From Nonomuraea montanisoli (GTDB lineage: Bacteria > Actinomycetota > Actinomycetes > Streptosporangiales > Streptosporangiaceae): 64,000 bases of DNA. Shown piece by piece: positions 32,709 through 39,518 of this stretch. The notes beneath the pieces are model-generated. The model was not told the origin of the DNA and searched no databases. It saw only the letters and a list, made by a program, of their open reading frames with translations. Each line of letters opens with the position of its first letter. Positions within the stretch are counted from its first letter, which is position 1. Location of the stretch: the NCBI RefSeq assembly GCF_013363975.1, contig NZ_JABWGN010000005.1, positions 372,001-436,000 on the forward strand, written 5' to 3'. Position numbers and translations under genes: made by a program.

Positions 32709-33494
32709 TCAGTGAGCCGTCCAGCCGCCGTCGACGGGCAGGATCGCGCCGGTGATGTACGAGGCGGCGGGACTGGCCAGCAGGAGCGCGGCTCCCGCCA
32801 GTTCGGTGGGCTGCGCCCAGCGGCGCGCGGGCACCTGGTGGTCGAGGAAGTCGCGGACGCGCGGGTCGTCGTCGGCGCCTTCGTTCAGCGGAGTGTGGAA
32901 CGGCCCCGGGGCGAGGGCGTTGACGCAGATGCCGGTGCCGGCCAGCTCGACGGCCAGGCTGCGGGTGAGCTGGACGACGGCGCCCTTGCTGGCGGCGTAC
33001 CCCGCCCGGCCGGCGGCGCCGACCAGGCCGAGCGCGCTGGCCAGGGTGACGATGCGGCCGTATCCCGCGGCCCGCATGACCGGGACGGCCGCCTGGCAGG
33101 CCAGGAACGTCCCGACCACGTTGACCTCCAGACAACGCCGGAACTCGGCCGCGCTCAACCGGCCGAGCTCGCCTCTGGCCTGGACCCCCGCGCTGGTCAC
33201 CAGGATGTCCAGGCGGCCGAACCGGTCGGCGACCTCGCCCACGACCCGTTGGACGCCGTCCTCGTCGCTGACGTCGCAGGCCAGTGCCGTGGCCGGTCGT
33301 CCGGTGAGCGACGTCATCCGCGCCGCGGCCCGGTCGCCGGCCTCCCGCTGCCGGCTGACGAGCGCGACGGCCGAGCCGGCCTGGGACAGGGCGAGGGCGA
33401 TGGCGTGTCCCAGGCCCGAGGAACCGCCGGTGACGATGGCGACGTGTCCGGTCAGATCGGTGCCCGCGCCTGGGGCCGGAGCCGGTTCGTTCAT
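32709..33494 (-). CDS. SDR-family NAD(P)-dependent oxidoreductase
   Basis: The 261-residue classical SDR has [12 protein letters not shown] (cofactor Gly motif), ILVTSAGVQ in place of [14 protein letters not shown] (catalytic Ser), [10 protein letters not shown] (Tyr and Lys) and LPVDGGW near the end, typical of the 3-oxoacyl-ACP reductase/gluconate 5-dehydrogenase group. All catalytic residues are present. It overlaps nothing and is 45 bases downstream of the GntR-type regulator on the same strand, so the pair probably forms one unit for use of a sugar acid or alcohol. The substrate is unknown. Confidence 0.92.
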   Translation of the reverse strand: MNEPAPAPGAGTDLTGHVAIVTGGSSGLGHAIALALSQAGSAVALVSRQREAGDRAAARMTSLTGRPATALACDVSDEDGVQRVVGEVADRFGRLDILVTSAGVQARGELGRLSAAEFRRCLEVNVVGTFLACQAAVPVMRAAGYGRIVTLASALGLVGAAGRAGYAASKGAVVQLTRSLAVELAGTGICVNALAPGPFHTPLNEGADDDPRVRDFLDHQVPARRWAQPTELAGAALLLASPAASYITGAILPVDGGWTAH

Positions 33495-33539
33495 GGTTCC
33501 GTTCTTTCGTCGTGCGCTCTACCGGTCACCAGTCACCGG

Positions 33540-34184
33540 TCACCGGCCGGCCGGCCGGCCGAGGTAGGCGGCTCCGTTGACCCAGTTCTGGACGAGCAGG
33601 CGCGCCGCCCGATTGAGGTCTCCGTCGCGGATGGCGGTGAGGATGTCGCGGTGTTCCTCGATGCTGCGCCGGGCCCGTTCCGGGCCGCCGAAGTAGAGCA
33701 CGTCGTAGCGCTTGAGCAGCGGCTTGGTCTGGGCGATGATCCGCATCAGGTGGGCGTTGCCGCAGGCCGACAGCAGCATCGCGTGCCACCGGTCGTCGAG
33801 TTCGGCCAGGCCGCGCTCGTCGTCCAGGGCGGCCCGCATGTCGTCGATCTGCCGCTCCAGCGGGTCGGTGAGCCCGAGCAGGTCCTGGGGAGCGCTCCAG
33901 CGCAGCGCGAGGGACTCCAGCTCACCGACGAGCGGATACAGCTTGCGAGCCTCGTCGAGGTTCAGGGGCGGCACGCGGAAGCCACGCCTCGGCTCGGCGA
34001 CCAGCAGGCCGCGGTCGGTGAGCTCGACCAGCGCCTCCCTCAGCGGGGTGCGGCTGACCTTCAGCTCGGCCGCGAGGCGGACCTCGTTGATCCGCGCCTC
34101 GGCCGGCAGCCGGCCGTCCAGGACGCGGGCGGTGACCTGCTCGGCGATGTCGCGCCGCAGGGGAGCCGTCGTGGTCTGATCCAC
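33540..34184 (-). CDS. GntR-family regulator, FadR/FCD subfamily
   Basis: A 214-residue repressor from GTG 34184 (AAGG 7 bases upstream); ATG 34202 gives six extra residues. The N-terminal winged helix reads LRRDIAEQVTARVLDGRLP and ELKVSRTPLREALVELTDRG; the C-terminal FCD helical domain has the metal-binding pattern D...H...H in LDDRWHAMLLSACGN and EEHRDIL. FCD regulators sense small organic acids. Upstream at 34215-34228 is a candidate self-operator. It probably controls the SDR gene downstream. Confidence 0.9.
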   Translation of the reverse strand: MDQTTTAPLRRDIAEQVTARVLDGRLPAEARINEVRLAAELKVSRTPLREALVELTDRGLLVAEPRRGFRVPPLNLDEARKLYPLVGELESLALRWSAPQDLLGLTDPLERQIDDMRAALDDERGLAELDDRWHAMLLSACGNAHLMRIIAQTKPLLKRYDVLYFGGPERARRSIEEHRDILTAIRDGDLNRAARLLVQNWVNGAAYLGRPAGR

Positions 34185-34214
34185 TCTTCCGCCTTCTTGC
34201 ATGCAGAACGTGAT

Positions 34215-34228
34215 TTCTGTATTCAGAA
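34215..34228. promoter_or_regulatory. Candidate GntR operator
   Basis: TTCTG-TATT-CAGAA, a perfect inverted repeat in an AT-rich spot 30 bases upstream of the GntR start. Confidence 0.45.
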
Positions 34229-34277
34229 TATCGGGCTCGCATGCACGAGTCGCGTCTCGTCCAGCCATGAGCATGAG

Positions 34278-34303
34278 CTGACGGTCCCTGTCTATGATGT
34301 CAG
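34278..34303 (+). promoter_or_regulatory. Leaderless promoter with CTGAC/GTCAG inverted element (copy 1)
   Basis: CTGAC (34278) and GTCAG (ending 34303) frame a 26-bp element with -10 like TATGAT at 34293-34298; transcription would start at about 34305, the A of the tetR ATG. A sister element lies at 35017-35042. Confidence 0.6.
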
Positions 34304-34304
34304 A

Positions 34305-34904
34305 ATGACAGATGCCGCCGACGCCAAGCGGGAGCAGGTCGTGACCGCCGCGCTCGAGGTGTTCGGCCGCTACGGCTTCCGCCGTACCTCGATGGATCTC
34401 ATCGCCCGGGCGGCCCGCATGTCGCGACCGGCCGTCTACCTGCACTTCAGCAGCAAGGACGACGTCTTCAGAGCGGTGGCGCAGAGGTTCGCCGGCGGCA
34501 TCGTCGCGGCGGCCGAGAAGGCACGACGGTCCACGCGGCCGATCACGGACCGGCTCTATGACGTGCTGGCGGTCAAGGTCGAGTTCTTCGTCGGCACGGT
34601 GGAGGCGGAGTACCGGGCGGAGTTGTTCGCCGAAGCCGAGGTGCTCGTCGAGGACGTCATGGTCGCGTTCGAGGCGGACTATCTCTCCGTGGTCGAGGCA
34701 GTGCTCGACGACGCCGCGGAGGAGCTCGACCTGCTCGGTGTCGATCTTCCTGCGGGTGACGTCGCGGCGGTCCTGGTGGACGCGGTGGCCGGGATCGCGC
34801 GGCAGAAGGCCGACCCCGCCGTCCTGCGGCTGCGTCTGCGCCAGCTCGTCGAGCTCGCGGTGCGGGGTCTCACCAGCAAGCCCGCCGTCCTCCCGTCAGC
34901 GTGA
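34305..34904 (+). CDS. TetR/AcrR-family regulator
   Basis: The 199-residue protein has the TetR DNA-binding domain at residues 8-55: REQVVTAALEVFGRYGFRRT, SMDLIARAARMSRPAVYLHF and SSKDDVFRAV. The C-terminal ligand domain is helical and acidic. No ribosome-binding site precedes ATG 34305, and the -10 box sits 6 bases away, so the message is probably leaderless. The same promoter element recurs before the small membrane protein gene at 35108, suggesting that this regulator controls that gene and itself. Ligand unknown. Confidence 0.9.
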   Translation: MTDAADAKREQVVTAALEVFGRYGFRRTSMDLIARAARMSRPAVYLHFSSKDDVFRAVAQRFAGGIVAAAEKARRSTRPITDRLYDVLAVKVEFFVGTVEAEYRAELFAEAEVLVEDVMVAFEADYLSVVEAVLDDAAEELDLLGVDLPAGDVAAVLVDAVAGIARQKADPAVLRLRLRQLVELAVRGLTSKPAVLPSA

Positions 34905-35016
34905 TCCGTCCCGCCGGTCGGCGGGCCAGTCGGGCGCCCCAGGCGAGCCCAGGTCGTCGTGCTGCCCGGACGTGGCGTGACAGCGCCCGCGCTGTAGCGC
35001 GCCCTCTTCTCACACT

Positions 35017-35042
35017 CTGACGTTTTGTGTCTATATTGTCAG
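35017..35042 (+). promoter_or_regulatory. Leaderless promoter with CTGAC/GTCAG inverted element (copy 2)
   Basis: Identical to the copy at 34278-34303 at 20 of 26 positions, with the same distance (27 bases) from element start to the next ATG (35044). The -10 like TATATT is at 35032-35037. Confidence 0.6.
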
Positions 35043-35043
35043 C

Positions 35044-35106
35044 ATGAAGCTCGTCACCAACCTCGCCATCACAAACGCCTGCAACGACCAGAAGCGGGAT
35101 CACTGA
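35044..35106 (+). CDS. Short leaderless ORF (20 residues), possible leader peptide
   Basis: ATG 35044 lies 7 bases past a good -10 box and begins MKLVTNLAITNACNDQ, ending with TGA one base before ATG 35108. It may be a translated leader that delivers ribosomes to the membrane-protein gene, or the remnant of a gene once driven by this promoter. Too short to judge from composition. Confidence 0.4.
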   Translation: MKLVTNLAITNACNDQKRDH

Positions 35107-35107
35107 C

Positions 35108-35416
35108 ATGTGGACGACGGCACTGCTCACCTTCTTCGCCGGCGTCTTCGCGGCGAACGCGACGCCCCACTTCGTCAAGGGCATCACCAAGGAGCCCTTC
35201 CCGACGCCCTTCGGCCACACGCCGCTGATCAACCTCGTCGCCGGATGGGGGATGTACGTCATCGCCGCCCTCCTGCTCGCGGGAGCCGACGTGGCCGTGC
35301 GGCCGTGGCCCGCCGCCGTCTCGGGGGCGATCGGGGTGCTCGTCATGGGCGTCTTCCACGCGCACGTCGGCGCGTTCGGCAGACGGCCGCCGGCGGAGGC
35401 GGCGCCGCTCGCATGA
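35108..35416 (+). CDS. Small hypothetical membrane protein
   Basis: The 102-residue product has three hydrophobic segments (about 4-18, 38-60, 68-86) and a conserved-looking loop NATPHFVKGITKEPFPTPFG between the first two. This pattern (PHFxxGxxxxPFxTPFG) occurs in a family of small uncharacterised membrane proteins; I cannot name a function. It has no strong ribosome-binding site and starts one base after the 20-residue ORF, suggesting translational coupling. Likely under the TetR regulator upstream. Confidence 0.7.
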   Translation: MWTTALLTFFAGVFAANATPHFVKGITKEPFPTPFGHTPLINLVAGWGMYVIAALLLAGADVAVRPWPAAVSGAIGVLVMGVFHAHVGAFGRRPPAEAAPLA

Positions 35417-35418
35417 AC

Positions 35419-35480
35419 GCCCGTCTCCGCGTACGGCATCGTCCAGCCGTACGCGGAGACCGCCGTACGCGGAGACGGGC
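35419..35480. terminator. Bidirectional terminator between convergent genes
   Basis: A perfect 18-bp inverted repeat (35419-35436 with 35463-35480). The loop contains a further copy of the right arm (35447-35460), so two alternative hairpins are possible. Confidence 0.75.
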
Positions 35481-35491
35481 CTGGCCGCCGG

Positions 35492-35881
35492 TCAGGCGGC
35501 GGGACGCGGCAGCGGGGCGCGCAGCAGGGACCACGCGGCCGCGCCGAGCAGGAGGACGAAGCACGCGGGGCCAAGGGTCTGGGCCACCTCATGCCGGGTC
35601 GCGCCGATCACGGCGTCGACGAGCTGCACACCCGCGTTCAACGCGAGCACCAGCGCCAGCGGGCGCCACGCCCGCAGTGCCGCGAACACGGCCAGTCCGC
35701 CGAGCAGCACGATGCTCCGCGCGGCCATGTAGGCGGCGAACGCGCGCGGCGCCGCCGCGTCACCGCCGGGAACGAGGATCCCCGGGGCGAGCAGGCCCGA
35801 GACGGTGAAGTAGCCCGACGAGAGGACGGTCAGGACGACCACGACGGTCGCGAACACCCGCGCCGATCGTCCGGGAGCCAT
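35492..35881 (-). CDS. Small integral membrane protein (DUF4267-like)
   Basis: About 129 residues from ATG 35881; ATG 35902 is possible but lies inside the palindromic operator. Four hydrophobic segments are visible: ATVVVVLTVLSSGYFTVSGL, AAYMAARSIVLLGGLAVFAA, PLALVLALNAGVQLVDAVIG and GPACFVLLLGAAAW. The second-to-third region (AARSI..., QLVDAVIG) resembles DUF4267-type proteins; this is tentative. It is divergent from a MarR regulator, with the operator across its start, so it is probably repressed by it. Confidence 0.7.
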   Translation of the reverse strand: MAPGRSARVFATVVVVLTVLSSGYFTVSGLLAPGILVPGGDAAAPRAFAAYMAARSIVLLGGLAVFAALRAWRPLALVLALNAGVQLVDAVIGATRHEVAQTLGPACFVLLLGAAAWSLLRAPLPRPAA

Positions 35882-35906
35882 ATGATTCGGTACCCTAATC
35901 ATATGG
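35878..35906. promoter_or_regulatory. MarR-type operator overlapping the start of the divergent gene
   Basis: CCATATGATT (35878-35887) and AATCATATGG (35897-35906) form a perfect 10-bp inverted repeat with a 9-base spacer, 20 bases upstream of marR and covering the start region of the membrane-protein gene. Confidence 0.75.
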
Positions 35907-35925
35907 GGAAGCTAGCATTGCGGTC

Positions 35926-36363
35926 ATGACGCCGCAAGTGACCGACAGCCTGGCCTTCCTGCTCAGCAAACTCGGGCAGGCGACCGCCGAGCGCTTCGCC
36001 GACCGGCTCGCGCCGCTGGGCCTGCGCCCCCGGCACTGCGCGGTGCTGCAGTTGCTGGAGACCGCACCGCTCGGCCAGCTCGCGCTGGCCAGGACCATCG
36101 GCGTCACCCCCAGCGTGGTCGTCGACATGCTGGACGAGCTGGAGGGCGTGGGAGCGGTACGGCGGGTGCGCGACACGGCCGACCGGCGGCGGCAGCTCGT
36201 CGAGCTCACCGACGAGGGGCGCGAGCTCAGCCGCTCGGCCGCGAAGGCGGCCGCCCAGGTGGACGCCGAGCTGCTGGGCGGGCTGCCCGCGGATCAGCAG
36301 AGCGCGCTGCGCCTGGCCCTGACCGCCATCGCCACCACTCACGACCTGCTGCCTCGCGGTTGA
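35926..36363 (+). CDS. MarR-family regulator
   Basis: The 145-residue winged-helix protein shows LRPRHCAVLQLLETAPLGQL, the recognition helix region ARTIGVTPSVVVDMLDELEG and a wing RVRDTADRRRQLVELTDEG with the conserved D-x-R-R. Such regulators are dimers that leave DNA when phenolic or oxidising ligands bind. The perfect palindrome just upstream is the likely autoregulatory site, also blocking the divergent membrane-protein gene. A SnoaL-like gene follows 35 bases later and may be in the same unit. Confidence 0.92.
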   Translation: MTPQVTDSLAFLLSKLGQATAERFADRLAPLGLRPRHCAVLQLLETAPLGQLALARTIGVTPSVVVDMLDELEGVGAVRRVRDTADRRRQLVELTDEGRELSRSAAKAAAQVDAELLGGLPADQQSALRLALTAIATTHDLLPRG

Positions 36364-36398
36364 ATGGTTCCTCCCGACCTCTCGAAAGGTGAACGATC

Positions 36399-36761
36399 AT
36401 GGAGTTTTCCCAGGCGCTCGACGCGCACTTAGCGACGATCGAGGCGCGTGACCTGGAGGGTTATCTCGCCACCGTCCACCCGGACGCCTCACTGATCCTG
36501 CCGAACGGGACGCTCCTTCGCGGCAAGGAGGCGATCGCCGAGTTCCACGCCGCCTGGTTCGACGACACCGACTGGTCGATGCGGACCGAACCCGTGCGGG
36601 TGGAGACGGCGGGCGAGGCCGCGTTCGCCCTGCTGTCGGCGGTGTACGACGACCTCGACCCGAAGGGCGAGCCGTACCGGAAGACCTACCACCTGACCCT
36701 GTACTTCACCCGGACCGACGGGCGGTGGCTGCTCGTCCACGACCAGAACACCTACTCCTGA
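36399..36761 (+). CDS. SnoaL/NTF2-like domain protein
   Basis: The 120-residue protein has AAAGGTGA before ATG 36399. It is a single NTF2-fold domain: AHLATIEARDLEGYLATVHPDA, LRGKEAIAEFHAAWF and a last strand pair YHLTLYFTRTDGRWLLVHDQNTYS. This DUF4440/SnoaL-like fold serves enzymes and ligand binders alike; no catalytic set is evident. Probably co-transcribed with marR. Confidence 0.85.
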   Translation: MEFSQALDAHLATIEARDLEGYLATVHPDASLILPNGTLLRGKEAIAEFHAAWFDDTDWSMRTEPVRVETAGEAAFALLSAVYDDLDPKGEPYRKTYHLTLYFTRTDGRWLLVHDQNTYS

Positions 36762-36811
36762 GAGCCCACCGGCGAAGGAACTCCGGGAGGGGCCGGATCG
36801 TCCTGTCCTAC

Positions 36812-37027
36812 ATGAGGGAAAAGACGCAGGACGACCGGTTCCGGAACCTGCCGGAGCGGCCGGACCCGGCGACGTGGCGCTCCGGCAGGGACGAGAGTCC
36901 CCTGCCGCAGGCGATCGCCGAGCCGGCGATGGCCGAGGACGCCGCCCTGCGCTGGGTGGCTCCCGAGCTCGAAGCCGCCCGGCGGATCAGCGACGCCGTC
37001 GTACGGCGTCGCGGTTCCCGCGACTGA
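36812..37027 (+). CDS. Hypothetical protein, 71 residues
   Basis: ATG 36812 has GGGAGGGG about 20 bases away, so the start is not firm. The product is hydrophilic, MREKTQDDRFRNLPERPDP..., without Cys or membrane segments. It has steady codon bias but no family I recognise. A low-confidence gene. Confidence 0.45.
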   Translation: MREKTQDDRFRNLPERPDPATWRSGRDESPLPQAIAEPAMAEDAALRWVAPELEAARRISDAVVRRRGSRD

Positions 37028-37049
37028 GCGCACACGTCGCCGGCCGCGG

Positions 37050-37871
37050 TCAGGACGCCGTTACGGACGTGAGGCCGTCCAGGGCTTCGCGAAGCGCGGT
37101 GGCGAAGCTCGCGGCCTCGAAGATGAAGCCCAGATGGTTGCCGGGGAACTCGACGTACGGGCAGCCGAGGCGTTCGGCCTGGATGCGGGCGGTGCGGGCG
37201 TAGTAGGCCCCGGCGCTCTCGCGTCCGGCGGCGGTGACCATGGCGACCTCGTTGCCGCGGATGGTGTCGAGGTCGGGGTTGTAGGTGGCGAGCGGGAGGT
37301 ATTCGCGAGCCAGCCAGAACTCGGCGTTGCTCGTCATCTCACCCGCCGCCACGCGGGCCTGCTGGGGATGGGCGGCGTCGAAGCCGACGAGTTCGGTGGC
37401 GAAGACCTTCGACGCCGCCGCCGCGCCCTCGGCGATGAACGTACCGTGCACGCGGTCGGCGAAGGCGAGCCAGGCGTCGGCGTCGGGCAGCAGCGGCGAG
37501 GTGGGGCCCTCGTGGGCGACCAGTGCCCGGATGACGTCCGGCTCATCGGCGGCGAGCTGCAGGGCGATGTTGGCGCCGCCGCTGTTGCCGAAGACGTAGG
37601 CGTCGTCGCCGCCCATCGCCCGGATCACGGCGACCGCGTCGCGGGCCTGCTGTGCCATGTCCAGGTCGACGGTGGTGTCGCCGGTGCTGCGGGAGTTGCC
37701 GCGGCGGTCGTAACGGACGACCGTGTAGTGCTCGGCGAGGAAGCCGGAGATCCGCGCGTAGTGCTCGGAGGCGCCGCCGCCACCGGAGATCATCAGCAGC
37801 AGCGGGCCGGTGCCCTCGTGGTCGTAGACGATGTCGGCGCCTTCGGTGTGGACGCGTGCGGTCGTGGTCAT
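37050..37871 (-). CDS. Alpha/beta-hydrolase
   Basis: The 273-residue enzyme has AAGGAG about 10 bases before ATG 37871. Seen are the oxyanion segment LLLMISGGGGASEHYA, RYDRRGNSRSTG, the nucleophile elbow FGNSGGANIALQ (Ser in GNSGG), a cap region, and the late histidine FPGNHLGFIFEA. The acid is probably in the GNEVAMVTAAGRES region. The fold covers esterases, epoxide hydrolases and haloalkane dehalogenases; the substrate is open. It is convergent with the 71-residue gene. Confidence 0.88.
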   Translation of the reverse strand: MTTTARVHTEGADIVYDHEGTGPLLLMISGGGGASEHYARISGFLAEHYTVVRYDRRGNSRSTGDTTVDLDMAQQARDAVAVIRAMGGDDAYVFGNSGGANIALQLAADEPDVIRALVAHEGPTSPLLPDADAWLAFADRVHGTFIAEGAAAASKVFATELVGFDAAHPQQARVAAGEMTSNAEFWLAREYLPLATYNPDLDTIRGNEVAMVTAAGRESAGAYYARTARIQAERLGCPYVEFPGNHLGFIFEAASFATALREALDGLTSVTAS

Positions 37872-38091
37872 GCGGTTGTCTCCTTCTTGCCGGCGGATGC
37901 CGGTCTCCGGGTGTGGTGCCGGCCGGGCGTGCGGCCCGGCCTGTCGGGGTCGGCCTGTGCGGGTCGGGCAGGCGGTTGACCCGGCCCTGCGGGACGATGA
38001 GCGTCACCGCGCTGCCGAGGGACGCGCCGAGCTGCATGACGACCCTGTTGGCGGCGCTGCGTTCGGCGGCCGGACGACGGCATGCCGGATG

Positions 38092-38115
38092 GAGCGGCCT
38101 CGGACGAGGCCGCTC
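38092..38115 (-). terminator. Terminator after the minus-strand TetR gene
   Basis: GAGCGGCCTCG (38092-38102) pairs perfectly with CGAGGCCGCTC (38105-38115). The gap 37872-38146 otherwise shows no gene. Confidence 0.6.
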
Positions 38116-38146
38116 GGGCCGGTGGTGGTGGACGGGTGGGGGCGCG

Positions 38147-38815
38147 CTAGCGCGACGGGCCGGCCGGCGGGGCCGGGAGTCCCGCGGCGACCTGCCGCAG
38201 CGCCTCCCGCAGCAGCGGGACCAGCGGGACGGGCGGATCAGCGCGCAGCCACTGTTCGGTGGCGACGTGGACGGCGGTCGTCACCGCACCCGCGACCAGG
38301 CGCGGATACATGTCGCGGCCGGGATCGGTGCCTGTCCGTTCGGTGCCCGTCCGTTCGGCGACCGCCGCGGCGAGCTCGCTGTCGGCCGCCAGGGCGGCCT
38401 TGAGCGCCTCGGCCTGGAGCGCGGGCTCGGCGGCGATCAACCGGATGCCGCCGAGCACCTCCGCATCCGGGCTCTCGTGCGCCCGGTCGGCCTCGGCCAG
38501 CGGCGACAGCACCGCGTGGGTGACGGCCTCCCACAGCGGCTCGCCGGCCGGGCGTGCCCGCAGCGCCTCGGCCGCCTGCCGTACGCGGTCGACGTGGCGG
38601 GCGACCAGGGCCTCGTACTTGGTGGAGAAGTAGTTGTTGAACGTCCGCGTCGTCACCTGCACCTCGGCGGCGATGTCCTCGACCCGGACGTTGTCCAGCC
38701 CCCGCTCCAGCGCCAGGCGCAGGGCCGCGAGGGTCAGCGCCTCGCGGGTCGCGCGCTTCTTCCGCTCACGGAGCCCGGTGCGCCGGCCGCCTGCCGGGGT
38801 GCGTTCGGTGGTCAC
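38147..38815 (-). CDS. TetR-family regulator, left member of a mirrored pair
   Basis: The 222-residue protein from GTG 38815 has GLRERKKRATREALTLAALR, VRVEDIAAEVQVTTRTFNNY and FSTKYEALVARHVDR, the TetR DNA-binding domain, and a TetR_C-type ligand domain with MYPRLVAGAVTTAVHVATEQWL. It is closely similar to its divergent neighbour at 38889-39518 over the full length, apart from an N-terminal extension of about 15 residues. The TATGGT box (38827-38822) is 7 bases before the GTG, so the message is probably leaderless; the open frame beyond 38815 crosses the operator. The pair most likely arose by inverted duplication. Confidence 0.88.
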   Translation of the reverse strand: MTTERTPAGGRRTGLRERKKRATREALTLAALRLALERGLDNVRVEDIAAEVQVTTRTFNNYFSTKYEALVARHVDRVRQAAEALRARPAGEPLWEAVTHAVLSPLAEADRAHESPDAEVLGGIRLIAAEPALQAEALKAALAADSELAAAVAERTGTERTGTDPGRDMYPRLVAGAVTTAVHVATEQWLRADPPVPLVPLLREALRQVAAGLPAPPAGPSR

Positions 38816-38823
38816 ACCCCCAC

Positions 38824-38879
38824 CATAGCCAGAACTTTCCGAATAAGAAAGATTTCTCATTCAGAAAGTTTTGGCTATG
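38824..38879. promoter_or_regulatory. 56-bp palindromic divergent promoter/operator of the TetR pair
   Basis: Two 28-base arms match at 24 positions around the centre 38851/38852. The outer 16 bases (CATAGCCAGAACTTTC and its mirror) differ at one base. -10 boxes TATGGT (minus) and TATGCT (plus) lie at the outer ends, at equal distances. Confidence 0.8.
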
Positions 38880-38888
38880 CTCTCCCGC

Positions 38889-39518
38889 ATGGGGTTGAGA
38901 GAGCGGAAGAAGCGGGAGACCCGGATCGCGCTGAGCTGGGCGGCGATCAGGCTCACGGTCGACCGCGGCTTCGACGACGTCAAGGTGGAGGACATCGCCG
39001 CGGAGGCCGGCGTCTCGCCCCGCACGTTCAACAACTACTTCGCCGGCAAGGCCGAGGCGATCGCCGCGCGCCACTTCGAGCGCGCGGCACGGATCGCGGA
39101 CGAGCTGCGCGCCCGCCCGTCGGACGAGCCCCTGTGGGAGGCGATCCGCGCCGCCGCGCTCATCGGGGCGCCGCTCGTCACCGAGTCCGCGGACACCCAG
39201 CCCGACGCGGGCTGGGTGGCGGGGCTCCGGCTGCTGACCGGGCATCCGGCGCTGCGGGGCGAGTTCCTCAAGGCCGGCATGGCCGCCGAACGGGAGCTGG
39301 CGGCCGCCGTGGCCGAGCGCACCGGCGCCGACCCGGAACGCGACCTCTATCCGCGGCTGGTGGCGGGCACGGTCGGCGTCGCCATCTCCGCCTCGACCGA
39401 TCTGTGGTTGCGCGTCGGCCCTCCGGCGTCGTACGGCGAGCTGCTCCAGGACGCGCTCGACCAGGTCACGAGGGGCCTGCCCCTTCCTACCGGTCCTGCT
39501 CCCGGAAGAAGTGGGTGA
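38889..39518 (+). CDS. TetR-family regulator, right member of a mirrored pair
   Basis: From ATG 38889 the 209-residue protein has GLRERKKRETRIALSWAAIR, VKVEDIAAEAGVSPRTFNNY and FAGKAEAIAARHFER, then a ligand domain with LYPRLVAGTVGVAISASTDLWL. -10 box TATGCT ends 7 bases before this ATG and there is no ribosome-binding site, so it is probably leaderless; ATG 38877 and TTG 38871 fall inside the promoter. It shares its operator with the left TetR. Its 3' end overlaps the convergent M20 peptidase gene by 32 bases. Confidence 0.88.
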   Translation: MGLRERKKRETRIALSWAAIRLTVDRGFDDVKVEDIAAEAGVSPRTFNNYFAGKAEAIAARHFERAARIADELRARPSDEPLWEAIRAAALIGAPLVTESADTQPDAGWVAGLRLLTGHPALRGEFLKAGMAAERELAAAVAERTGADPERDLYPRLVAGTVGVAISASTDLWLRVGPPASYGELLQDALDQVTRGLPLPTGPAPGRSG

